A stretch of 55,159 bases of DNA from a bacterium. GTDB lineage: Bacteria > Armatimonadota > Abditibacteriia > Abditibacteriales > Abditibacteriaceae. The notes under the pieces were generated by a model that saw only the letters and a program-made list of their open reading frames with translations, was not told where the DNA came from and did not search any database. Shown here piece by piece: positions 1-8,222 of the stretch. Position 1 is the first letter of the stretch. The number at the start of each line of letters is the position of its first letter. Position numbers and translations under genes: made by a program. The DNA is taken from NCBI GenBank assembly GCA_004172935.1, contig SDZD01000044.1:1-55159 (forward strand), in the 5' to 3' direction.

Positions 1-662
1 GGAGTTGGTGGCGGCGTCCAAACGAATGGGGCGTTGCTGCCCGCTCTGGCGGTGGCGAGTTCTTTCAGCTCTTCGGGGAAGCGGCGAGTGGCACGCGGCT
101 CAAATTCGGGAGTGATGGGGCGCAGCGCCGATACCAACACGATTTTGCCGCGCAGTTTGCCTTTAGCTTTGGTGTAATCTTCGTCGCTTTGCTGATTGAA
201 AATGACGACGGGGGCGTTGATTTCGCCGCGAGTGGACGGGGACCATGCCTTAGCGTAGGCGGTGACGGGGAAGGCGAGAGGCGCCGAAACCTGAGAGGTG
301 AACTTTTTGAGTTCCCAGCTGCGGCCAAATGGCCCCCACGATTCGAGGTGCGCGGTCATGCCATAGCGCATCATTTCGTCGCGCGTCCATTCGTTGGCGC
401 GCACTGCGGCGGGCGAACCAGTGAGGCGGGGGCCAAAGCGCTCGCAGATGGTTTGCAGAATGGACATCGCCTGAGAGTTCTTCATCCCCTCTTCGCGGAT
501 GCGGGCGATGACATCGGCGGGCACCGATGGCACGTCGGCGACGGCAATCGGGGAGGGCATGGGCGTTGGTGTGGGAACCGGAGTCGAAGTTGTGTTCTGC
601 GCGACCGCGACAAAAGGAAGTAAGCCGCAAGAAAAGGCAATAGCAAGAATAGGAGTTCGCAT
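1..662 (-). CDS. M28-family exported peptidase, 3' part cut by left edge
   Basis: The reading frame starts at ATG 662-660 and stays open to base 1, so only the first 220 codons are present. A signal peptide (MRTPILAIAFSCGLLPFVAVAQ) is followed by a Pro/Thr-rich linker. The next part closely parallels the N-terminus of the complete M28 peptidase at 3535-5175: both share VPAD.IARIR.EGM near residue 45, an RLTGS motif, ESWGPFGRSWEL/EAWGPFGRSWEL, and the GKLRGKIVL start of a PA-like domain. The zinc-binding catalytic half lies outside the window, so activity cannot be judged. By homology it is an exported aminopeptidase or carboxypeptidase-Q-like enzyme. The gene upstream (836-1762) is separated from it by a terminator, so it probably has its own promoter in 663-789. 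Confidence 0.85.
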   Translation of the reverse strand, partial: MRTPILAIAFSCGLLPFVAVAQNTTSTPVPTPTPMPSPIAVADVPSVPADVIARIREEGMKNSQAMSILQTICERFGPRLTGSPAAVRANEWTRDEMMRYGMTAHLESWGPFGRSWELKKFTSQVSAPLAFPVTAYAKAWSPSTRGEINAPVVIFNQQSDEDYTKAKGKLRGKIVLVSALRPITPEFEPRATRRFPEELKELATARAGSNAPFVWTPPPT

Positions 663-789
663 AGGTAAATGACTGGTCACTAGCAGACGTGCAGATGGAT
701 AACAGGGAGAAAAAGGGTTATTCCGGTGCTTTCGCAGAAAACCGCCAATGTGTTTATAACAACTTGGAGAAGTGTGCTTGCGAATAAAC

Positions 790-821
790 AAAAAGCCCCA
801 CCAATAGGTGAGGCTCTTTGT
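790..821 (-). terminator. Intrinsic terminator after the 836-1762 gene
   Basis: On the minus strand a stem pairing AAAGAGCCTCACC with GGTGGGGCTTT around the loop TATT is followed by TTTGTTTA. It lies 15 bases past the stop codon of the BPL_N-like gene and closes the leftward M28-GGT-BPL_N unit. Confidence 0.75.
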
Positions 822-835
822 TTCTAACAGGTTAA

Positions 836-1762
836 TTATTTGGCAGGAGCGGGCATTGGCGCATTTTTGTCGCCGAGCCAAGCCAATGCGGTGGGCAAGA
901 AGTTTTCGGCGTTCTTGGTGCCCTCGAAGTGTGGGGAGATGGTGAGGACTTTGCCTTTGCCGTACTGCGAACACATGGCGGCAGGGGTGTCCTTCATGAG
1001 GCCAACGGGAGTGCCATGCTCGGCCAACTCGTCACGGAAGTAGGCGATGACGGTGTATGGCGGGGCATCGGGTTTGTTATCTGGCTCGATGATGGGGCCG
1101 TTGTTGTAGCGGACAGGGAACTTCTCTTCGACATCGCCAAAAAGTTTCTGGCCGTCGCCAGTGAGTTCGAGGGCCACGGCGCCACCACCACGCTGCCATT
1201 TGCTGGAACGAGTTTTGGCATTCATGAGGCCGAGGCTCCACGGATAGTTGGAGCAAGCGAGGTAGGCGCCCGCACAGATGCCGAGGTAGCTACCGCCATT
1301 TTTCACGAAGGTCCGAACCGCTTCCAGACCTTTTTCGCCGATGGCTTTGGACTGGCCGGAGCCGGAGCCGCCCGCAAAGACGATGATGTCGTACTGCGAC
1401 AGGTCTTTGGTGCCGACTTCTTCGGGGCCGATGGGGTCGACAACGGCGCCCTCAAGACGCTTGCCAGCAGTGACGAGCAGGTCGGAGTTACCTTTGCCCG
1501 CGCCGCCACCGAAGTAAACGGCCATTTTCAGGGGGCGCGGCACTTTGGGAGCCGAGAAGAGGCCGGGGGCCATAACGACTTTGACTTTGGCGTCCTTAGC
1601 GTCGGCCAGCGGGGTGTTGGTGATACCGTTGGTGGTGGTTGGGGCAGCAGCGGTGAGTTCAGCCGCCGGAGTTGCCGGAGCCGCTGGGGCGGTGGTTAAT
1701 TGGGCCTGAGCGATGAACGGCGTAGCGCTCATCACGAACAAAGGTAAAAGGAAGCGTTTCAT
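836..1762 (-). CDS. Exported BPL_N-type glutamine amidotransferase-like protein (copy 1)
   Basis: This 308-residue protein has a signal peptide (about 1-21), an Ala/Pro/Thr linker, and a class-I glutamine amidotransferase-like fold from about residue 78. The fold matches the BPL_N family (the amidotransferase-like domain at the N-terminus of eukaryotic biotin ligases). The nucleophile elbow GICAGAYLA places Cys163, and SPHFE supplies a His278/Glu280 pair, so the triad looks intact. The substrate is unknown; a hydrolase or amidase role in the periplasm is inference. It is one of three paralogues (also 6325-7257 and 7301-8206). It lies 57 nt downstream of ggt and probably shares its transcript. 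A TAATAT hexamer 8 nt before the ATG could be a secondary promoter. Confidence 0.85.
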   Translation of the reverse strand: MKRFLLPLFVMSATPFIAQAQLTTAPAAPATPAAELTAAAPTTTNGITNTPLADAKDAKVKVVMAPGLFSAPKVPRPLKMAVYFGGGAGKGNSDLLVTAGKRLEGAVVDPIGPEEVGTKDLSQYDIIVFAGGSGSGQSKAIGEKGLEAVRTFVKNGGSYLGICAGAYLACSNYPWSLGLMNAKTRSSKWQRGGGAVALELTGDGQKLFGDVEEKFPVRYNNGPIIEPDNKPDAPPYTVIAYFRDELAEHGTPVGLMKDTPAAMCSQYGKGKVLTISPHFEGTKNAENFLPTALAWLGDKNAPMPAPAK

Positions 1763-1819
1763 GATGAAAAATATTATTGAAGGGGCGAAATTAGAAAGCC
1801 CCGGTTGGAAAACGAATTT

Positions 1820-3538
1820 TTAGAAGCCGAGGGCCAAGCCTTCGACGCGGGGTTCACTGGCGCCGACTAACTCGCCCGTTAGCAAATCGCGTCCGACGAC
1901 CTGAGCGGCGCCGATGGAGGCCACTTCATCGAGGACGTGCCCACGAGCGCGCAGCGATTCGCGGATAGCGGCGGGCATGGTGGTTTCGATGCGAACCGAG
2001 TCGGGCACCCACTGTTGATGGAGGCGCGGCAGGGCCAGAGCCTGATCGACGGGCAAACGCAAGTCGATGGCGCCGACGATGGCTTGCACGGTCTGGGTGA
2101 TGATGGTGGGGCCACCCGCCGCGCCGAGGGCAAGGAAGGGTTTGTCACCTTGCAACACGATGGTAGGACTCATGCTGGAAAGCGGGCGCTTGCCGGGAGC
2201 TACCGAGTTGGCGTCGCCACCGATGAGTCCGAAGGCGTTCGGGGTGCCGGGTTGAATGGCGAAGTCGTCCATCTGGTCGTTAAGCACGATGCCCGTGCCG
2301 GGGATGGTGACTTTAGAGCCGAACGAGGTGTTGACAGTCGAGGTGCAAGCAACCCAGTTGCCTTCCTTATCGGCGGTCGAGAAGTGAGTGGTGTGCTTCT
2401 CGAACACGTGTGGGTCGAAGGGATAAGGGTCGCCCTGTCCTTTGACTGGAACGGCTTTATCGAGCTGGATTTGCGCGGCCAATGAGCGCGCATACTCGGA
2501 GTTGACGAGTCCGACGGGGACTTTGGTGAAGGCGGGGTCGCCGAGGTAGAAGGCACGGTCGGCAAAAGCGCGTTTCATGGCTTCGGCCAGAACATGCTCG
2601 CGGTCGGCGGGCGTCATGGTCGCGAGATTGAAATAGCTCAGGATGTTGAGAATTTGCGCGACATGGACACCACCGGACGAGGGCGGTGGGAATGAAACGA
2701 CCTTGAAGCCACGATAAGTCGAGTAGATGGGCTTGCGGTCGATGACCTTATAGTTGGCGAAGTCGCGAGCAGTGGTGATGCCGCCATTGGCTTTCATCCA
2801 CTTCTCGGTAGCCTTGGCGAAGTCGCCGCGATAGAACCATTTGGCTCCCTGCTTGGCCATCGCACGATAGGAGCGGGCCAAGTCGGGCTGGCGCAGCACA
2901 TCGCCTTCGGCGAGCGGGGTGCCATCGGCTTTGAAGTAGATTTCGCGCGATGCGGGGAAGGAGAGCAGGTCTTTCTGGACGCTCTTCATGCGGCCCACAT
3001 ACGACTTAGTGAGCGGGAAGCCATCTTCGGCGACCTGAGCGGAAGGCAGCAAGGAATCGGCGAATTTGAGGCGACCGTATTTTTGAACGGCGCGTTCGTA
3101 GACGGCGACCGAACCGGGGATACCGGAGGCGAGGGCGCCAGTTTGCGAAAGGTGGGTGTCGCCTTTACCATCGCGAACGAACATGTCGCGGGTGGCGCGA
3201 CCGGGCGCCATTTCGCGGCCATCGAGGGCGATGATTTCGCCGTTGGCGCGGTGGATGAGCATAAAGCAACCGCCACCGACGCCCGAATTGTAGCCGTTGA
3301 CGACACCGAGGGCGAGGCCCACGGCCACAGCGGCATCGACGGCGTTGCCGCCGCGCTTCATGATGTCAACGCCAATGCGGGTAGCGATGGGGTCAACCGA
3401 AGCGACCATGCCGTTCTGGGCGCGGGCGAAGTCGGCCTGACCTGGAACCGAAGCCGCCAAAAGGAGAGCGCCGGAAAGCAGGGCAATGCAGGGCGCGGGC
3501 TTACGACGCATAAAGTTCACGCGGTGAGAAAAAATCAT
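1820..3538 (-). CDS. ggt: Gamma-glutamyltransferase, exported
   Basis: This 572-residue gamma-glutamyltranspeptidase transfers or hydrolyses the gamma-glutamyl group of glutathione and related peptides in the periplasm. The start NGMVASVDPIATRIGVDIMK is the conserved family opening. The autocleavage and catalytic threonine lies in KHTTHFSTAD, and the small subunit carries NDQMDDFA, PLSSMSPTIV and GAAGGPTI (oxyanion region), as in active enzymes. The ATG at 3538 overlaps the TGA of the upstream M28 gene (ATGA), suggesting translational coupling. A second ATG at 3511 would give a cleaner signal peptide (MRRKPAPCIALLSGALLLAA) and is a reasonable alternative start. Confidence 0.95.
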   Translation of the reverse strand: MIFSHRVNFMRRKPAPCIALLSGALLLAASVPGQADFARAQNGMVASVDPIATRIGVDIMKRGGNAVDAAVAVGLALGVVNGYNSGVGGGCFMLIHRANGEIIALDGREMAPGRATRDMFVRDGKGDTHLSQTGALASGIPGSVAVYERAVQKYGRLKFADSLLPSAQVAEDGFPLTKSYVGRMKSVQKDLLSFPASREIYFKADGTPLAEGDVLRQPDLARSYRAMAKQGAKWFYRGDFAKATEKWMKANGGITTARDFANYKVIDRKPIYSTYRGFKVVSFPPPSSGGVHVAQILNILSYFNLATMTPADREHVLAEAMKRAFADRAFYLGDPAFTKVPVGLVNSEYARSLAAQIQLDKAVPVKGQGDPYPFDPHVFEKHTTHFSTADKEGNWVACTSTVNTSFGSKVTIPGTGIVLNDQMDDFAIQPGTPNAFGLIGGDANSVAPGKRPLSSMSPTIVLQGDKPFLALGAAGGPTIITQTVQAIVGAIDLRLPVDQALALPRLHQQWVPDSVRIETTMPAAIRESLRARGHVLDEVASIGAAQVVGRDLLTGELVGASEPRVEGLALGF

Positions 3539-5175
3539 GGTGTGAAGGGTTTACGAGGAAAGCGCTCGTCCATCATAGCGGTTTGATAGACCATCGTCGC
3601 CATCACGACGGACAACTGTTTGAGGTCGTCTTCCTGAAGACGGTCGTAGTTATCCTGGTTGGAGTGGTGAGTGAAGGTGAAATATTCGAGGCGGTCTTGA
3701 ATGAACTGGAAGCCGGGCAAGCCGATGCGGTCGAATGAGATGTGGTCGGTGCTGCCTGTGTTGGACAGCGTGGTGGTTCCGGCGCCGAGGTCGGCGAGCG
3801 GCGACAACCACGACTTGAAGTAAGGAGCGGCGGCGGTATTGCCCTGAGCGAAGATGCCGCGCGCTTTGCCCCCACCGTTATCGAGGTTGTAGTAGGCTGC
3901 GAGCTTTTCGTATTCGGGGCCGGGGACGAAGGTTTTGGTGGTGCCTTTGGTGTCGATACGACCGAAGTGTTCGTTTACGTAAGCCGCCGAACCGAGCAAT
4001 CCCTCTTCTTCGCCAGTCCACAGCGCGACACGGATGGTGCGGCGTGGCTTGAGGCCAGTGGCAAGCAGGATACGCGCGGCTTCCATCGCGACGGATACGC
4101 CAGCGGCGTTATCGGTGGCGCCAGTGGAGCCTTGCCACGAGTCCATGTGGCCGCCCAGCATGACGATTTGATCTTTCAAATCGGAGCCGGGGATTTCGGC
4201 GATGGTGTTGAAGCAACGGGCGTTGCCGCCGAATTTGGAGGCGATTTGGGCGCGGATGCGCACTTTCTGGCCACTGGCAACCAAACGGTAGAGTTGGTTG
4301 TAATTCTCGGTGGCGAGAGTCATCTGCGGCAAGACACGCCCCTCGGCTTCGGCGTCCTGTGCCAACAAGCGAGTGCGTCCCGTAGCGGTAGGTTTGGAAA
4401 GTGGTTTGTCCTGTGGGACGAGCGCACTGGCAGTGAACACGGTTCCGCCCGAAGCAGTGTTCGAGTTATCGAGCAGAAGAGCGGCGCCCTGTTCGCGCAA
4501 GAAGTTGAGTTTGCGCGCCAATCGCTGGGCTGCTGCCGTTGGAACGGAGGCAGCATTGGAGGGCGCCGCATTGGGAGCGGGTGTTGGAGTCGCCGTTGGA
4601 GTGGGAACCGGGGCAACTGCCATCTTCTGCAGTTCTTCGTCGGTGCGGCGCGAAGCACGCGGCTCAAATTCGGGCTTCAATTCGCGCGGCTTGGAAGTGA
4701 GGACGATTTTGCCGCGTAGTTTGCCTGTAGCGTTCTGGTAATCGGTGTCGGTGACGGGGTCGAAAATGACGACTTCGGCATCGAGGCGGCCAGCGGTGGG
4801 TGGCGACCACGCTTTGGGCACCGCGATGAGGGGAGCCACATAAGGGGCGGCGACCTGTGCTTCGGTGCGCTGAAGTTCCCAACTGCGGCCAAATGGCCCC
4901 CAGGCTTCAAGCTTGGCTTGCATCCCCCAACTCGCCATTTCATCGCGAGTCCAGGCATTGGCATCGAGGAGCGCTTGTGAACCAGTGAGGCGGGCGCCAA
5001 AACGGTCGCACAAGACTTGAGCTGTCGCCATAACCTTCGAGTTATTCATGCCCTCGGCACGAATGCGGGCGATGGCATCGGCGGGGACGGAAGGAATGGC
5101 GGGCGTTTCCTGCGCAATCGCAGCGGTGGGAAGCAGACCTAAAACAGTAAATCCGAGTTTTTTTGAGAACTTCAT
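3535..5175 (-). CDS. M28-family (carboxypeptidase Q-like) exported metallopeptidase
   Basis: This complete 546-residue peptidase has a signal peptide (about 1-21), a PA-like insert (about 130-290, with a Pro/Thr/Ala-rich low-complexity stretch near 188-212), and an M28 catalytic domain. Zinc ligands visible by family comparison are His343 in GGHMDSW, Asp355 in TDNAAG, Glu389-Glu390 in TGEEEG, Asp432 in LDNGG, and the His pair 503-504 in FTHHSNQD. It probably removes amino acids or dipeptides from peptides outside the cytoplasm. It is the first gene of an operon with ggt (4-bp overlap) and then a BPL_N protein. Its N-terminal half resembles the partial gene at 1-662, so the two are paralogues. 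Confidence 0.93.
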   Translation of the reverse strand: MKFSKKLGFTVLGLLPTAAIAQETPAIPSVPADAIARIRAEGMNNSKVMATAQVLCDRFGARLTGSQALLDANAWTRDEMASWGMQAKLEAWGPFGRSWELQRTEAQVAAPYVAPLIAVPKAWSPPTAGRLDAEVVIFDPVTDTDYQNATGKLRGKIVLTSKPRELKPEFEPRASRRTDEELQKMAVAPVPTPTATPTPAPNAAPSNAASVPTAAAQRLARKLNFLREQGAALLLDNSNTASGGTVFTASALVPQDKPLSKPTATGRTRLLAQDAEAEGRVLPQMTLATENYNQLYRLVASGQKVRIRAQIASKFGGNARCFNTIAEIPGSDLKDQIVMLGGHMDSWQGSTGATDNAAGVSVAMEAARILLATGLKPRRTIRVALWTGEEEGLLGSAAYVNEHFGRIDTKGTTKTFVPGPEYEKLAAYYNLDNGGGKARGIFAQGNTAAAPYFKSWLSPLADLGAGTTTLSNTGSTDHISFDRIGLPGFQFIQDRLEYFTFTHHSNQDNYDRLQEDDLKQLSVVMATMVYQTAMMDERFPRKPFTP

Positions 5176-5204
5176 GCAATGAACAACTATGTGCTGTCAA
5201 ACGA

Positions 5205-5236
5205 ATGCCTCGCCGAAAACGACGAGGCATTTTTTC
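5205..5236. terminator. Hairpin between the pseudopilin and M28 genes
   Basis: AATGCCTCG and CGAGGCATT form a stem around CCGAAAACGA, followed on the plus strand by TTTTTT. On the minus strand, the direction of the flanking genes, the T-run is missing, so termination there would be weak. It may simply isolate the two transcription units. Confidence 0.4.
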
Positions 5237-5290
5237 AAACCAATACGACGCTTAGAGGTTGTAAATTTTCTTTAAATCTTTCCCGGAGAC

Positions 5291-6130
5291 TTAACCGGAG
5301 CAGCCGCGTGTGGGATCCATACAAGTGGTGGGATAGACGCTGAGGCCACCAGTCGCGAGCGTGGTTCCAGTGGACATGATCTGTTCCATGCGCTGCGATT
5401 TGACGTGTCCATCGGCCCACAGCACGTTGGTCTGACCAAAGTGACGGGCGGCGGGAGCGCCGTAGTTAGCGTAGGTGGTGCTCCAGAAGCCGCTGGCGGC
5501 GTGGATAAGAATCCACGAGGTGTAGGCTCCGCCCTGACCAGTGGTGGTCTTGATCATACGAGGCCATTTTTCGGGCGCAGTTCCAGCGGGCACACTGACT
5601 CCATCGGGGTTGGTGCGGGTGGGAACAGTGCCGCCGCTGTCGCACATCAAAATCGTTTCGGCGGGTTTAGGCATAGCCGCTAGAGTGATGCTGTTGGCAG
5701 AGTCGTCGTTGTTGCCGCCGATGTAGAAGTTGTAAGCGTAGTGAACGGGGAAGTAGCCACCAGTGTAAAGCTGCGAAGCGGCCCAACCGGGAGCGGCGCC
5801 TTCGCTTGGGCACTGCATGACCTGCGTGCTTTTGATGTAGGGCTGCATGTGGCGCATCCAGGGCTGGCGGGTATTGACAGCCGAGATGCCGTGGAAGGTG
5901 ATGGGGAATTGCTCGTCGTAATCCTGCGTGTATTGCATCATCATAATGCCCAACTGTTTGAGGTTGGATTGGCAGGAGGCGCGGCGCGCGTTTTCGCGGG
6001 CGCGAGCGAAGACTGGGAACAAGATGGCGGCCAGAATTGCTATGATAGCAATCACAACTAGAAGTTCTATAAGTGTGAATGCCTTAGTTGCTGTGCGCGT
6101 CTTGCAGGAGCCTCGAAATGGGATGGTCAT
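5291..6130 (-). CDS. DUF1559-like prepilin-type protein (pseudopilin)
   Basis: This 279-residue protein has a class III prepilin signal, KAFTLIELLVVIAIIAILAA (about residues 16-35); cleavage is expected before Phe18 with Glu22 at position +5. The motif that follows, RARENARRASCQSNLKQLG, plus MMQYTQDYDE and a late HFGQTNVLWADGHV, is the layout seen in the large DUF1559-like families of Planctomycetota and Armatimonadota. Such proteins are thought to be minor pilins or secretion-system pseudopilins, and their individual roles are unknown. It sits between two secreted-peptidase units with its own upstream gap. The related C-terminal module without a pilin helix occurs at 43164-45171. Confidence 0.9.
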   Translation of the reverse strand: MTIPFRGSCKTRTATKAFTLIELLVVIAIIAILAAILFPVFARARENARRASCQSNLKQLGIMMMQYTQDYDEQFPITFHGISAVNTRQPWMRHMQPYIKSTQVMQCPSEGAAPGWAASQLYTGGYFPVHYAYNFYIGGNNDDSANSITLAAMPKPAETILMCDSGGTVPTRTNPDGVSVPAGTAPEKWPRMIKTTTGQGGAYTSWILIHAASGFWSTTYANYGAPAARHFGQTNVLWADGHVKSQRMEQIMSTGTTLATGGLSVYPTTCMDPTRGCSG

Positions 6131-6324
6131 GACTATAAAAAATATTAAACGTCAGGCCTTATGAAAAAACTATCGCAGGCCTTAGCCTTAAATATGAACG
6201 TAAAATTTGTTTGTGCAAGTTCTTAGCGGGGGGATATTTAATAATTTACGTCGGGTTTATAACGGAGAAACAGAATGAAACAATTCCTGAAACATTTGAT
6301 ATTTTTCAGAAACGTGTTTCTCTT

Positions 6325-7257
6325 TTACTTATTGGATTTATCTCCCAGCCACACTAATGCACGAGGAATGAAGTTCTCCAGACCGCGCGAACATTCGGGG
6401 TGTGGCGAGATGGAGAAAACACGTCCTTTCCCGTAAGTAGAGCGGATAACGGCGGGCGAATTGACCTGAATACCGACTGGCGTGCTTTTATAGCCATCAA
6501 CTTCGGTGCGGAAATAGGCATCAACCTTATAAGGCGGCAGTTCGGGTTTGTTGGCAGGTTCGATGATGGGGCCGTTGTTATAGCGCACATAGAACGTTTC
6601 GGCGGGGCCATTGAAAAGCTTCTGGCCTTCGGGCGAAAGCTGCATCTTCAGGAAGGCGATGCCGCGCAACCAGTTGGGCGAAACAGTGCGCGCGTTCATG
6701 ATGCCGAGGCTCCAATCGTTGCCAGTGGTGGCGAGATAGGCGCCCGCGCAAATGCCCAGATAACCGCCGCCATTGTAGACATAGCGCACCACGGCGTCGC
6801 GGCCCTCTTTACCCAGACCTTTGCCCTGATTCGAGCTGAGGCCACCGGGAAACGCGAGCACATCGAACTGCGAAAGGTCGATCTTCGCGAAGTCTTCGGC
6901 CTTGATGAGCGTCACTTTGGCATTGCCGAGGGAAAGAGCGTTGCGCTTTACATCCTCGATGCATTCGGGGAGAGCACCCAAGCCCTCGTAGACGCCGACA
7001 TGAAGCGCCTTCTTCGATTTGACCGGGGGAATGACGATGGTTTCGTTGGGAACTTTGGAGCCATCTTTAGCGATGGTGCCGCTCATTTCGGGTGGCACCA
7101 ACAGCGAAGGGTCGAGTTTTATGACCGGGGCAGCTTCGGTGACGGTGGGAGTCGCCGATGCAGCGGGTGCCGCCGGAGTAGTCTGGGCCAGCGAGCCTCC
7201 GGCTAACAATAAGCAGAAGGCGCCGCCGAGTAGCGCGCGAGAAAGTGTTGCGTTCAT
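6325..7257 (-). CDS. Exported BPL_N-type glutamine amidotransferase-like protein (copy 2)
   Basis: The chosen start, ATG 7257, gives 310 residues and a clean signal peptide (MNATLSRALLGGAFCLLLAG). The frame is open further upstream, but that extension would run into the neighbouring paralogue. The amidotransferase-like domain carries the GGYLGICAGAYLA nucleophile elbow and SISPHPE near the C-terminus, so Cys, His and Glu of the triad are present. It differs from copies 1 and 3 by an insertion containing IPPVKSKKALHVGVYEG and is the most divergent of the three. It follows copy 3 by 43 nt, consistent with one leftward transcript with the M14 gene. The molecular substrate is not known. Confidence 0.85.
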   Translation of the reverse strand: MNATLSRALLGGAFCLLLAGGSLAQTTPAAPAASATPTVTEAAPVIKLDPSLLVPPEMSGTIAKDGSKVPNETIVIPPVKSKKALHVGVYEGLGALPECIEDVKRNALSLGNAKVTLIKAEDFAKIDLSQFDVLAFPGGLSSNQGKGLGKEGRDAVVRYVYNGGGYLGICAGAYLATTGNDWSLGIMNARTVSPNWLRGIAFLKMQLSPEGQKLFNGPAETFYVRYNNGPIIEPANKPELPPYKVDAYFRTEVDGYKSTPVGIQVNSPAVIRSTYGKGRVFSISPHPECSRGLENFIPRALVWLGDKSNK

Positions 7258-7300
7258 CGAAAATACAAACGGGAAATGGACTGTTACTGACTTGCCTTTA

Positions 7301-8206
7301 TTATTTGGCGACTGGCGTTTTATCGGACAGCCACACCATAGCGTGGGGAACAAAATTTTCCAGACCGCGCGAATCTTCGGGATGTGGCGAGATGGTGAGA
7401 ACACGACCTTTGCCATAGATGCCACTGACAACGGCTGGGGTATCGACCATGAGGCCCTGTTTGTTGCCTTCGCGCACGGCTTCGGTGCGGAACCACGCCT
7501 CCACCTTATAAGGCGGCAGGTCGGGTTTGTTGTCGGGTTGGATAACGGGGCCGTTATGGTAGCGCACGAAGAATGGCTTTTTGACATCACCGAAGGTGGT
7601 ACGCCCCTCTTCGGTGAGTTCGAGCTGCAAGGCGGCAGAGCCACGCAGCCAGGGCTGGACGGTTTTGGCGTTGAGGATGCCGAGGCTCCACGGATAGTTG
7701 GAGCAAGCGAGGTAGGCGCCCGCACAGATACCCAGGTAGCCGCCGCCGTTTTTCACGTAGGTACGCACATTTTGCAGCCCTTTATCGCCGATGGCTTTGG
7801 CCTGTGCCGAACCAGAGCCGCCGGAGAAAACGACGAAGTCGAATGGAGTGAGATCGGTGGTGCCGATTTCTTCGGGTTTGAGGCGAGTGACAACCGAACC
7901 GGGAATCATGGCGACGCGCGAGGAGACGGCTTCGACGCCCGAATCGCCCGAACCGGGGCCTTCATAGAGTGCGACTTTAAGGGGGCGAGTGGCTTTGACC
8001 GGCTCGAACAAGTTGGCATCGTTGGGGACATCGGCGCCGACGATGGACTTGGAACTCGGCTTAAGCACGATGATTTTGTCGTTTTTAATGGCGGGTGTTT
8101 CGGTGGTGGTTGCGGCGGGTTCGGTTTGTGCCCACACCAGCGGAGCAAGGGCGCTCATAAGGCTGAGCGAACCCAGACCGAGAGCGAGTAAAGTGCGAGA
8201 TTTCAT
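7301..8206 (-). CDS. Exported BPL_N-type glutamine amidotransferase-like protein (copy 3)
   Basis: The start is ATG 8206 (301 residues), because it gives a signal peptide (MKSRTLLALGLGSLSLMSAL) and sits 16 nt after the M14 stop codon. A longer in-frame ATG would lie inside the M14 gene. Domain features are VALYEGPGSGDSG at the start of the fold, FDFVVFSGGSGSAQAKA, the elbow GGYLGICAGAYLACSNYPWSLG, and the triad His/Glu in TISPHPEDSRGLENF. A 51-bp stretch around the active-site cysteine codon is identical to copy 1, pointing to recent duplication or gene conversion. The function is unknown beyond the fold. Confidence 0.85.
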   Translation of the reverse strand: MKSRTLLALGLGSLSLMSALAPLVWAQTEPAATTTETPAIKNDKIIVLKPSSKSIVGADVPNDANLFEPVKATRPLKVALYEGPGSGDSGVEAVSSRVAMIPGSVVTRLKPEEIGTTDLTPFDFVVFSGGSGSAQAKAIGDKGLQNVRTYVKNGGGYLGICAGAYLACSNYPWSLGILNAKTVQPWLRGSAALQLELTEEGRTTFGDVKKPFFVRYHNGPVIQPDNKPDLPPYKVEAWFRTEAVREGNKQGLMVDTPAVVSGIYGKGRVLTISPHPEDSRGLENFVPHAMVWLSDKTPVAK

Positions 8207-8222
8207 GTTGGAAATGGTATCG

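Noticed and set aside
7258..7725. Upstream extension of the copy 2 BPL_N gene
   Set aside because: In frame, but overlaps the neighbouring paralogue and would bury the signal peptide at residue 157.
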